A DNA stretch of 64,000 nucleotides from Isoetes taiwanensis (Eukaryota > Streptophyta > Lycopodiopsida > Isoetales > Isoetaceae): the NCBI GenBank assembly GCA_021234155.1, contig JAJEKV010000001.1:24415189-24479188 (forward strand), read 5' to 3'. Shown piece after piece: positions 19,861 to 29,519 of the stretch. Position numbers and translations under genes: made by a program. The notes under the pieces are model-generated. The model was not told the origin of the DNA, did no database searches, and saw only the letters and a list, made by a program, of their open reading frames with translations. The stretch's first letter is position 1, and each line of letters begins with the position of its first letter.

Positions 19861-21453
19861 ATGATCTTTAGGGTAAGACCCATAAAGCCATGTTGGTATC
19901 ATGTGTGGGTCTCACAAACTTGTTGATTTCTAGTGGATATTAAGGGACTCTCCTTGGTCTCATAAACTGGTTGATCTCTAGTGCATGTTAACAGACTTTC
20001 CTTCTCGCTTCGCATTCTTCTATGGGCCCCATTGGCCTGCGGATACGGATCAATGAATTTTACTCCCTCTCTTTTGGGATTACCATGCAAGTTGTTCTTA
20101 ACTATGGATACATTCTGCCATTTTTCATCACCAGAGACATGTTTTCTCCTCAAAGACATCATCCTGAAAAAATCTCACTAAAAAGATCCCATTATTACCT
20201 ACAATTAGGATGTCAATGTTCATTTTTCAGGTTCCTGAAAAAATCTCACTAAAAAGATCCCATTATTGCCTACAATTAGGATGTCAATGTTCATTTTTCA
20301 GGTTCTTATCTTGAATATTGACTGCTTATCTATTTATTTGTTTTCTAAGGCACCTACCTGACACATAAGGTTGAGGCTATATTTCAAGAAGTGTACTATG
20401 GTTAAGTCTATCAATGGTCTTAATCATTCTCGTGAGTGCAAAGGATTCTTCACCATTAGGTCCTTGAGTGCTTCCTCGGAGCCGCGATAGTCCAACAAAT
20501 TACATACGTAGCAAAAGTAGTGGGCCAACGGCTAAGAAATTACACACATAGCCAAGGGGTAGTGAGTGGGCCAACTACTTAGGTGAGATCTTTTAGGACG
20601 AGGAAACTGAACAAGCTAAATCATATCGCAAATTAATAAGGCTTGAAGTTTGGACTTACTTCTTCGACCTCATGTCATCACCATTTTACTTGTAGTCGAA
20701 TTCCAAAGCGCTTTGAAAGCGTTCTTGACTCTGGAAGGAGAAGGCATGTTTTTAAAGCAACGAGGAGAAGATTTTAAAAATTTCCAAGCTGGAGGGAGAA
20801 AAAAACAAACTTTTATTCGCTGCAAGGTGGGGCAGGGGCACAGCCATAATGGAACTTGTGTCATGACAGGGAGGCCATGATAAATCTGGCGGTCAACTAT
20901 TCTGCAAAGAGATAAGATGGATGTTTGTCATACCAGGCTGTAAGAGGACAGCAAGGAACCCTTTGTAAACGACAAGGAAGCAGGCCCACAACATGGAAAC
21001 GTGTGATTTCACGTGTCCATATACACTAAACATTCACACACATTTTTTACCTTACACTGTATCTCAGAATAGGCAGTGCCAGTACTGAGACAACCAGCCT
21101 TTTCCCACCAATATATTATAAACAACTCATATCTCAGAGCACCTGAACAGCACAGAAGAATCACAAACATTTAACCAAGAAATAATTACGTACCAATGCG
21201 CTTAATCTTAGCTTTCCATCATTGTAAATTCAATTATTGATCCCTCCCAGTCTTACAATCCAGGAAGCACCAAGACAAATAATGCCAATAGCTAGCTTGC
21301 TTGGAATCTCTGTCCATTTTATACTTATATATAAATCAAAAACATTCATTTCTTTGCAGATGTACATAGAAGAGGAAGAACTAGAAGAAGAAAGCTTGGA
21401 GGCAAAAAAAAGACGCCCCTTGCTATAGTTATGAGCTAGTTTTTGATGGATTC
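19861..21453. other. Intergenic; one 69-bp tandem duplication, no gene recognised
   Basis: Contains aagatcccattattrcctacaattagg duplicates (see repeat entry) and the 3' flank of the minus-strand seven-span gene (about 21050-21453). Short ORFs here have no recognisable domains. Confidence 0.5.
20165..20307. repeat. Tandem duplication, about 70 bp x 2
   Basis: The block from ctgaaaaaatctcactaaaa to ttcatttttcaggttc occurs twice head to tail with a single A/G difference. Confidence 0.92.
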
Positions 21454-22650
21454 TCAGCTGAATAGAAAAGGATGGGTACTTGATGATGCCTCCTCATCAT
21501 GGCTATGGCTGTGGCTTAGTCTGCGCATTTCCTCCTCCTTTTCATGAAGAAATACCATCTGTAGAGAATTCTGGTTAAGCTCCTCAGAGGCTACTGGAGA
21601 TGGAGTGTAACAATCCCCCGACGCAAAAGCTGAGAGTGAAATTGAAAAGTGATCCGTCGGAATGGCGCCCCAGGAATTCTGTCTACTGCTTTTGCTGATC
21701 CTTGGGGATCCAAAAACAGGCTGCACTGCTAAGGCATCAGCAATAGGCCTAATAACAAGTATCCACTCCCCAACTGCAGTGCATAGCATGACAGTAAGGA
21801 AACCAAGAAATACTAAGACTTCAAACATGGCTTCTCTAGGTTCAGACAACACAGATAAACCTAAAAGAAGAACATGTACTGGCAGAAGCACAACCACTGC
21901 TGCAACAAGGCCATAAACTCTGATTTGAAGCCGCCGGTTAATCACTAGGAGTATCATCCTCCAACCCAAGTAAAGGAAATGGGAAATGAAGACAACTCCA
22001 AAAAGACCTAAAACTATGGTGCTGAAGAGTGGAAATGTGCAAACTGCAATACGTTCACCATTCTCTGTAAACCTGGTCTGAAAAGCCTTTGTGAAGTAAT
22101 CTGGTAGTGTGCCATAGCCCTCGTGATCTAAGTTGTAGCCCTTTCTGAACTCAAAGGCAGGGCTTATAACAACAAAGAACAACTGCAACAAAAACACAGG
22201 TAGGCACAGACCTAGTAATTTGCCAATAACTTTCCCTTTCCATCTTTTCCTAGGAGAAAATGGAGCTTCACACATAGATTCTCTGATCAAAAACATGGCA
22301 GAAAGGAAGAAACAAGGTTCTGCTAAACCTAGGGATAGAAGAACATACAGGCGGCACATATTGGCTTGCCATTGAAATCCTAGAGCATGGAGGAGCCAGC
22401 CCTTTTTTCTGATCAAGGGAAGTCTGAGTATTTCCACCAAGCCCCAAAAAACTGCTAATGAAACAAGGATAGCTCTTACCAGCCATGGTGCATTAAACTC
22501 CTTAAGGGCGCTCAGCCTCTCTCTGTGGATCCTAGACCTGAATCTAAAAACATAAACCACAGAGAAGGAGCCTAGAGCACAAACCAAAACTACAAGCCCA
22601 AGAGTCACCGCTCCAAAGGCATCCTCGGATGAGCTGCTCAGGAGCATCAC
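21454..22650 (-). CDS. Seven-membrane-span plant protein, candidate GPCR-like
   Basis: An uninterrupted 398-residue frame. An extracellular-side N-terminus of ~12 residues is followed by hydrophobic segments at about 12-35, 55-72, 95-120, 145-165, 205-232, 240-262 and 272-298, giving seven predicted spans. A hydrophilic ~100-residue C-terminal tail ends in a Glu-rich and His/Ser-rich stretch (EKEEEMRRLSHSHSHDEE). Length and topology fit the plant-specific seven-span family sometimes listed as candidate G-protein-coupled receptors (CAND1-like). That link is from overall resemblance and is tentative; TOM1/THH1-type proteins were considered and fit less well. Single exon, no breaks. The ATG at 22650 has a second Met directly after it and is the first in frame. 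Flanks on both sides are transposon-poor. Confidence 0.75.
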   Translation of the reverse strand: MMLLSSSSEDAFGAVTLGLVVLVCALGSFSVVYVFRFRSRIHRERLSALKEFNAPWLVRAILVSLAVFWGLVEILRLPLIRKKGWLLHALGFQWQANMCRLYVLLSLGLAEPCFFLSAMFLIRESMCEAPFSPRKRWKGKVIGKLLGLCLPVFLLQLFFVVISPAFEFRKGYNLDHEGYGTLPDYFTKAFQTRFTENGERIAVCTFPLFSTIVLGLFGVVFISHFLYLGWRMILLVINRRLQIRVYGLVAAVVVLLPVHVLLLGLSVLSEPREAMFEVLVFLGFLTVMLCTAVGEWILVIRPIADALAVQPVFGSPRISKSSRQNSWGAIPTDHFSISLSAFASGDCYTPSPVASEELNQNSLQMVFLHEKEEEMRRLSHSHSHDEEASSSTHPFLFS

Positions 22651-24989
22651 CCGTTTTTTCTAAACCTTGGGCTGCAGGCTCTTTCGCCTCGCACCTAATC
22701 AATGCCTTTTTCTTCTCATGCCTGCCCTGATTACTACAAATTCTTTTTTACTTCCCTCCTTCGATCAAACTCAGTGCTTGAATCCAGCATCTGGGTCCGA
22801 TCCTTGGCTACTAATGCTTACATCTGGAGTACTAATGGCCAAAACGCTCATCTCTAAGCAAAAAATAGAAGCAACTAATAGATTGAGATTGAACCGGCCC
22901 TGCATTCCTCTTTCCTCGAACCTGCTTCCACGATCTAGAGACCCAAAACCTCAAAAGATTCTGACCCATACCTGACCTATGGGCAGAATCAAGCCCTTCT
23001 TTTGAGAAATGAATCCTGCACCATGTAGCTCTCCTGTATAACTCAACAACGGTAAAGGTACCATCAAAAAGAGTGACTCAAGAGCACTGTTGGCGAGGCC
23101 ATAGCTCCTTTTCCCTAATTCAGGTCCGGGAAAGAAATTATGCTCATTGTTCCGTAGCAAAACCGAGCCTTTGGCTGTAGATTTGACAGAAAGGAGCAAA
23201 TTTTGTATAAAGGGATCACTTGGATAAACTTACTGGGCTTTGAGATTGAAGCGAAGAGGCCGAGGGTGAAGAATCACTTCCGACGCCATAGCCAAGAGCT
23301 GGGGGCACCAAATCGAGCGCGAGGAAGCTCCAGAGGAAGGGACTTTGCTGCCGAGTTCCAATCCAATGCAGGAATGCTGATTTAGCCCAGAAATATAACT
23401 GCAGATTGCTGGGTTCTAGGCGCAGACGATGAATCCAGCCTGTGCTATGGCACAAAAGTGCATGGAGCCTTGTTGTTGTTGCGGTACTACGACCCCAGCC
23501 TGTTGCCAACCGGCCATTTTGGGTTGCCTCGTTGGGCGCCTCCAAATCCAGCCGGTAAAGGGCCCAGATGTGGCGGACAGCCTGGCGACAGCTACCGCGG
23601 TCCGTACGCTCTATTTCTAGCATACCGTACATAAGATATTTTCCTTTGCTTATTTTTATATTTTCTGATTTATTTTCGCGTTTAACTTTTTTCAACGTAT
23701 AAGAAACTTCCACGTCACTACCACTATTCGTCTACAATACCTCGTGCGTATTTATACTTGTACATTATACATTATATATGTATATGGGAATGGCTCTCTG
23801 GCCAGGAAAAGGGTTGATGCCGTTAGGTGGAGGGCTCTTTGACTCGACCAGAAATGTGAAGGATAGCCAGACTATTTTCAGCCATAGACATCGCCACGTG
23901 GAGGGTTAGGATTATGCTTGTTACAAAATGTGGAGAAGCGCCGGAAGTGAAGCCCAAAATGTAGACCAAAAAGACAACAACAATTTAAAAAAAAGAATTG
24001 TTGACACATGTCAACATCCTATTGGCTCGTACCGCTGAAAGTAGCCTAGCCATCCTTTGCGAATTGTGTATTTAAGTGATGTATTTTCTTTGTATTCACA
24101 AGTTTTCAATGGTTTGTGGGCCTAACTTGTCCAAACCGCCTTTGGCTTCACCAAGCATTGATCCCTTGTTGTCCCCCAAGCCTTCTCCTCGACCATGTGC
24201 CCAATCTTTGCCCGCTATACATGCCCATGTGCTTATGGCCCTCCATTTGCCGATTCCAACGGTCCTAAATGTTGCTTTCTTCCCCTTCTGACATTAACAA
24301 TCGTTTCTTATCCACAGTTGCTGCTACCAACTAGCCAGCTGATGATCTCATCTCCAGTAGATTATGCTCTTTCCTCCCGTTTGACGCCTTATCGTATGCT
24401 TGCCAACTATTTCATGGTTGTCACTTGTACTGAACCAACAGTCTCTTATGACCCTAATCATGTGGGACCTTGAAAAGTATTTCATGGTCAAGCTTTGGAA
24501 AAAGAATTGTACCAAAATCCACTTGAACATGTAGATATTAATAGTTGGATACCCGTTCTTTTTACTAGACGTTAGAAATATGCTGTGTTGTTTGCGTCTC
24601 TCTTTTTTTTCCTTTTTTTTTAATCTTCAACATGTAACTTGCCACAATTCTAAATAACTAGATTTCCTTTGCATAGTCAACAAAGGAGGTAGATCTTTGC
24701 TATCTATCCATTGTATATAATTTAAAAATATGTTAGTAAATTCCTTACCTATATATTTTTTTAAATGGGACTCTTTCGTCGCCAACCAATTTATAAGCTT
24801 GGATGAAGAACGCTTTATCTTGATACGTCAAACTTCAATGTCATTCCTATAACACAGTATAAAAAGTAACACAAGCACTGCTTTGTGGATGTTTCCCACT
24901 CTTATCTCTCTAGCACCTTCCCATCCTTCTCTCTCTAGCACCTTGGGTCTCTCTCTCTCTCTAAGATTAGGGTCTTGCCTACACTCTCT
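22651..24989. other. 5' flank of the seven-span gene and intergenic DNA
   Basis: The first few hundred bases hold the likely promoter and 5' UTR of the minus-strand gene. A T-rich tract and CT-rich (tctctctctag) stretches lie at 24600-24960. Scattered short ORFs, for example one starting at 24076 after a tatttaag box, show no recognisable protein. Confidence 0.45.
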
Positions 24990-25412
24990 TATTAGAATTT
25001 TGCTTCTATGGCCCAAACTATTGTGCAAATGACAGTTTTAAGTCCCCGTTCTGGGTTCTAAGTGCCTAAAACCTCCTGTGAGCAACACTGCCTATTTTCA
25101 CTAAGGTTTTGCTTCCATGGCTCAAATTGTTGTGCAATGGTATTTTTGAGCCCCCATTTTGGATTCTAAGCATCCAAAATATCCTTTGAGCAACACTTCT
25201 CTCTTGTCTATTCTTTCACTGCAAACGATGTTTTTGAGTCTGCATTTTAGATTATACGCATCCAAAACATTCTTTGAGCGCAACACTTATCTCTTGCCTA
25301 TTCTTTCAATAGGGTTTTGCTTCCAGGGCCCAAATTGTTGTGTAGACGACGTTTTTGAGTTCCCATTTAGATTCTAAGCATCCAAAACATCCTTTAAGCA
25401 ACACCTCCGCCT
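24990..25412. repeat. Diverged minisatellite, four units of ~90-118 bp
   Basis: Units start near 24990, 25102, 25220 (lacking its first third) and 25310. Shared core: ttttgcttccatggcycaaattgttgtg, tttttgag.ccccattttggattctaagc, atccaaaacatcctttgagcaacac. Units differ by roughly 10-20%, so the array is old. Confidence 0.82.
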
Positions 25413-25879
25413 TGCCCTAATCTCTTCCCGGACCTCATCTCGCACATTCCAAATAGCCATGGCCACTTATGTAGCCCCCCTACCCCGATGTCCCCAACCC
25501 CGATCTCAATTTGGATGGAGAGACTCATCAAACCACAACCCAACCCAGATCCAACCCCCCAAGGCCCAGCCTCATGCCTAGGCAAACCAGCAACCTGAGG
25601 ACCCCTCGCATGACGAGCTCTTCTAGGAGGATCAAGTGGACAGGCCACTACAAAAATGGCCCAGACCAGATGCAGATGCAAGGGAGAAGCCTCTACCATC
25701 AAAAAGAAGGCGTGGATGAAGGATCAATCAATGAAGTCAGCTTGGCAGGCGGTTAACTGTTGCTCAGGTCCAATAGCAAACCAGGCATCGACGGAGGCCT
25801 TGAAATAATTCAAGATGAGAATTAAGAGTAACAGTATATGAATTACAAGCTTGATAGAAGTAGTGTAGTCTTCAGTACC
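25413..25879. other. No gene recognised
   Basis: C-rich Pro/Gln codon-like sequence from 25460 to 25740 may belong to a LINE ORF1. I could not align it with the better copy at 34.6-36.2 kb. Confidence 0.35.
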
Positions 25880-26515
25880 CCAAGTGCTCAAAAGAAATTG
25901 GTAACAGAGAAACATCGGATTGCAGAGATGGAGTACCCTGGGTGCTCAAAGGCAATTGATAACAGAGAAATAGCGGATTGCAAAGATGGAGACCCGCATA
26001 CAGCAGACGGAAGATAGCATCCGCTTGGCGCACTTCGAGAGACAGCACGAATCGCGTGGACTTCATGTCCACCACCATGGAAGCCATCACACATGACAAG
26101 CAACATGTTGAACAGGAGACTATGGCAACCATCTTCCACCTTTAATTAGAAGTTGAGAATACCACCACCATGATGCGAAGAGTCTAGGTCGCATTTGAAG
26201 AGAGCCAGTCACAACTGAGAGCCCTTCAGAGTAGAGTCGAGATACAAGAAGCGGCATCATCGGCAGTAAATCCTGTGCTGGACTCTCGCTTATGGAAACT
26301 GGAGCACAGTTCTGCTGCCAGAGATCAAGAGGTACAGGAATTGCGGGCAGCCATCACCCAACAAGACAAGGGCCTCCATGCAGAAGCTCATGAGTAACTG
26401 TAGCAGTGCATGCATGAATTGGCAAGGCAGCAACAATTCCAGCAGGGGCTGAGCTCGCGGCTTCAGGAAGGAGGGGCCACTGCACAGGCCAAGGTAGTCC
26501 CATACATTCAAAAAC
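25880..26515 (+). mobile_element. LINE ORF1 fragment (copy F) of the A/C/D family
   Basis: Aligns with 35090-35690 of copy C: the ccaccatggaagccatcacac..gacaagcaacatgttga block, gagagcccttcagagtagagtcgagatacaagaagc and gcagcaacaattccagcagg. Stops interrupt the frame. Near its start a ~58-bp segment (agtacccc..gagatgg) is tandemly duplicated at 25876-25993. The fragment is truncated at both ends and its 3' end abuts the LTR element at 26531. Confidence 0.78.
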
Positions 26516-26525
26516 CTACATAACG

Positions 26526-26530
26526 TCAGT
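26526..26530. repeat. Target-site duplication of the histone-H3 LTR element, left
   Basis: tcagt precedes the 5' LTR and tcagc follows the 3' LTR (34130-34134): 4 of 5 bases match, in the expected 5-bp size. Confidence 0.6.
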
Positions 26531-28083
26531 TGTGACGTTTCAGGTATCTATACGATATACGTATGCATACCATGGCACGTCACCAGTACATAGTAGGCCT
26601 AAGGGCCCAAGTGAGGGGTTCGCCTATAATCGACTTTATTAGCTATGCTAATAAAATCAAAGGATAATTATGGATTATAATGTTGTAATTAACCTAATTA
26701 AGCCATTATGGTCTAATTAACTAATTGTGACCCATGAGGGGGTGCCACCTGGCCCAAATCGATTGGCCAGGAGGGACTTACCATTTTGGGGCAAGGAATA
26801 GGGGTCCTACCCTCCAGTTCACCCCAAATTCGAATTTGGAGTGAAGGGGAGCAGCAGCCAGCAACTTACACTTGTTTTTGCCAACACTTGACCACCAGCC
26901 TCGAACTATGGATGCCTACTGTGACCATGGCTCTAGCCAAGACACTGGTTAGTCAATAGATAGCTTCTTTCTCGCTGACACTTCTTTGAGTAGATGGAAT
27001 GATTAAATTCTCTTTTGTAAGTTGTTCTGAACACTTGAATGGTATTTACATTAGTTCTTTCTGCTTCTTCCGTGTATTGGGAATTAAGGGAAGGCTAGAG
27101 ACCTAAAAGCCTCTTGGTATTAGAGATGTCTCTAGCTAGATCCCTTAATACCCAATAATTGCGGCCTGTGCACAAGAGCCAACCTGGCGGGGGATGCTAT
27201 GATGTGGTTCAGCACCAGACAACGAGTATGAGGGTGAATCGGGGGTGGGGTCTTGCCTAGCATGGCTACAGGACTCCTATAGTGTGCTAGGCTCATAGCC
27301 GGTCACTGTGTGTGGGCCAGGTATGGGTCTGACAGTCTCTGGGCTAGAGGGCGTGAGTCATAGATGGCCGTCCTGGGCTCGAATGGGTTGGTGAGCTGAC
27401 CTTTAGATTTAGGGGAGTAAGTCAGGTACGGATGCGGGGGTCGCTGATGCGGCACGTGTTCTCTACCTCACCCAGGGATCCGTCATACTCGGGGAGGAGA
27501 CGCCTCTCTGACCTGCCCCATCGGACCGGGGAGATATAACCCGGAGTAGTCCCGAAGGGTGATTCCTTGGGATTGCGTCTCCGGAGGGCTACAAGCACGT
27601 CATAGCATGATTCAGCCTATCTGCAAAGTGTACACAGGAGAGGCGGATGGAGTGGACAACCCTAGCCATTGTCTTATGCCAGCCAACGCCATGTTATACT
27701 TCCGTCTCTTGATATCTTGAGGCCCTGGCCGTCACTTGATCCCTTGGAGTCGGAGCCCGGGGTAGTGCCTTGTCATGGTGTTATTTCATGTTATTATGGA
27801 TGTATTATCTTGTCCGTGATGATGATGGATGGGCCACCCTTCGTCGTGGTATATTATTTTGCATGATGATTGTATGCTAACGTACATATATGCTTCCGCT
27901 GTATAGGATTTCCCATAGAGGACGTATGACGAATGACACCTCCGTGTTCCTCGCCCGGACACTTGGCCATCCTAAGTGGTCCGAGTATGACAGAGGGCCT
28001 TGCCATGGTGATGTAGTCGCCATGGGAGAGGAATTCCCATATTTATACGATGGGAGCATCATATAGATTCTGGGAGCATCGCA
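26531..28083 (+). repeat. 5' LTR
   Basis: Starts TGTGACG and ends ..GGGAGCATCGCA. The 3' copy ends CGTCACA, giving a perfect 7-bp terminal inverted repeat in the ancestral LTR. An ORF of about 65 codons at 27669-27866 is shared with the other LTR only because the LTRs are duplicates. Confidence 0.93.
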
Positions 28084-28084
28084 G

Positions 28085-28096
28085 TAGTATCAGAGC
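28085..28096 (+). promoter_or_regulatory. Primer-binding site, initiator-Met tRNA type
   Basis: tagtatcagagc, one base after the LTR, differs at one position from the plant tRNA-iMet-complementary TGGTATCAGAGC. It overlaps the start of the first ORF (ATG at 28097). Confidence 0.88.
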
Positions 28097-28753
28097 ATGG
28101 CCGACATGGCAGCAGATCATGAGGCTCGGGAACGGGCGGAAAGGGCCCAACAAGAGCAACAACAGAAGGAGCAGCAAGAGCAGCAACAACAGCAGCAGGC
28201 CAACACCGAGCAGGAAACCCCGCGTGAGCCCAATCTGGTGGACAAGCCAGCTATTAAGAGACGGAGGAAATCCACAGCTCATAAGTCTGGCAGCCAATAT
28301 AAGGAAAAGCTAAAGGTTGTCGGGAGCATAGAGAAGCACACAAGCTCCAGTCGTCGGCAGGAACGAGTGGACGCCGCACGGCCTCACCCAGCTTCCGGGG
28401 GCAAGACTCTGCCCAAGAAGCCTGCCCCGACTCCAAAAGCTGCCACCTCAAAGAAGCCCCATTGTTTCAAACTGGGCACCGTGGCTTTACGGGAAATCCG
28501 TAAATACCAGAAGACCATGGAGCTGCTACTGAGGAAGCTGCCCTTCCAGAGGTTGGTCAGGGAGATAGCCCAAGAGTTCAAAACCGACCTCCGCTTCTAG
28601 ACCTTCGCTATTTTGGCACTTCAGGAGGCTGCTGAAGCCTACCTAATTGCTCTTTTCAGTGACGCGAACCTTTGCGCTATCCATGCAAAGAGGGTCACGA
28701 TTATGACCAAGGACTTAGCTCTTGCCCGGAGAATCCAGGGAGATCATCTGTAG
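28097..28753 (+). pseudogene. Histone H3-like ORF in retrotransposon gag position, one internal TAG
   Basis: Open for 167 codons to a TAG at 28598, then in the same frame for 50 more codons to TAG at 28751. Residues 1-55 are a Glu/Gln-rich leader with a polyQ run not found in histones. Residues 56-118 are Lys/Arg/Ser/Pro-rich and tail-like, with [11 protein letters not shown] recalling the H3 tail around K9. From residue 119 (KKPH, H3 K36-H39) it is an unmistakable H3 core: [34 protein letters not shown], stop, [33 protein letters not shown] and [10 protein letters not shown] are plant-type. F is present at position 41 and L at position 90. The stop replaces Q85, a single C-to-T change. Core length is that of canonical H3, without the longer loop 1 of CENH3. 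There are no introns. It begins 13 bp after the LTR, where gag belongs. It could mark chromatin or package element RNA/DNA, but function is unknown. Confidence 0.92.
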
Positions 28754-28990
28754 TTGCCTTCGGGCATCGCCATTGTAGCAATTTTGTAAATATTAATATT
28801 AATCCCAGTTTTGTCTATTGTGTCCCTGTTACAAAATAATTATTCATAATAAAATAATCAGATTTTAATATTTATTTAAAATGAAAATGCTGACGTCAGG
28901 ATAAAAGTAGAAAGGGTACTTAAAAGTTCTTAGGGTTTCATTTCTCATCCCTTACCATTTTTGTTCATCCTCCTCCCTCATTCCTTCCAG
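28754..28990 (+). promoter_or_regulatory. AT-rich spacer with TGACGTCA and a splice-acceptor-like tract
   Basis: Between the two interior ORFs. It contains the palindrome TGACGTCA (near 28891), which includes the ACGTCA hexamer known from plant histone promoters and bZIP sites. It ends in a long pyrimidine tract, ttcatcctcctccctcattccttccag, with AG at 28989-28990, five bases before the next ATG. This suggests either an internal promoter or spliced expression of the second ORF. Both are inference. Confidence 0.45.
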
Positions 28991-28995
28991 CGCCA

Positions 28996-29505
28996 ATGGC
29001 CGCCACCAACCTGCTTCAATGGTATCAGGATGGGGAACACTGGAACCCTCAAATCCTCTTTGATCTCCTACAGCCTTTTCTACTCCAACACATCGACCTC
29101 ATCTCTAACATACAGAGCCACCCTGACTATGCTGGGTTTTTGGAGTTCTACGCCAAGGAGATGCTTCCTCTTTGCATCCCTTTGGGAGAACCCCCACAGC
29201 TTTACATTGAGCGAGCTGTGGTGCGGGAGATGCTTGGAGGAGACACTCACGCCTACGACGTGCTCAAGGGCAAACTCCGGTGGGGCTGTAACCCACCCAT
29301 CGTCATGCATGAGGGTCAGCAGTTCCTCGAAGTGGCCTTTGCTCTGGCCATCCTCATGGATCAGTATGTGGAGGATGAGACCCTGCCAGCAGAGAAGGGC
29401 AAGGTCCCTGACTCGTCGGATGAGGAAGAGGATGAGTATATTGGGATAGAAGACTTCGTCCGGTGGAAGCAGTTGGCCGAAGAAATGCCACCACACCGGG
29501 ACTAG
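28996..29505 (+). CDS. Unrecognised retrotransposon-borne ORF with acidic C-terminus
   Basis: An intact 169-residue frame with a good start context (gccaATGGCC). The first ~115 residues look globular and helical (NLLQWYQDGEHWNPQILFDL, FLEFYAKEMLPLCIPLGEPP, then a hydrophobic stretch after QQFLEVAF). The segment DSSDEEEDEY at about 140-150 is strongly acidic. I do not recognise a family: it has no zinc knuckle of gag, no protease D[TS]G motif and no known histone chaperone fold signature. It lies between the H3-like ORF and pol in the same orientation, while pol next door is broken. It may be a captured host gene or an element-specific gene. An acidic partner for a basic histone-like protein is an attractive but unproven idea. 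Confidence 0.6.
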   Translation: MAATNLLQWYQDGEHWNPQILFDLLQPFLLQHIDLISNIQSHPDYAGFLEFYAKEMLPLCIPLGEPPQLYIERAVVREMLGGDTHAYDVLKGKLRWGCNPPIVMHEGQQFLEVAFALAILMDQYVEDETLPAEKGKVPDSSDEEEDEYIGIEDFVRWKQLAEEMPPHRD

Positions 29506-29519
29506 GGAAGACGCTTAAC

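Noticed and set aside
24076-24473. Overlapping Pro-rich ORFs after a TATA-like box
   Set aside because: No domain, poor codon pattern and no neighbouring exon signals.
27669-27866. 65-codon ORF shared by two places (also 33715-33912)
   Set aside because: It is identical only because both lie in the two LTRs; no start context or domain supports it.
28043-28297. Minus-strand polyLeu frame
   Set aside because: It is the antisense of the polyQ leader of the H3-like ORF.
28097-28600. The H3-like ORF as an ordinary host histone gene or as the centromeric variant CENH3
   Set aside because: It lies between primer-binding site and pol of an LTR element and carries a long non-histone N-terminus. Its core has canonical loop-1 length and plant H3 residues, not the longer CENH3 loop.
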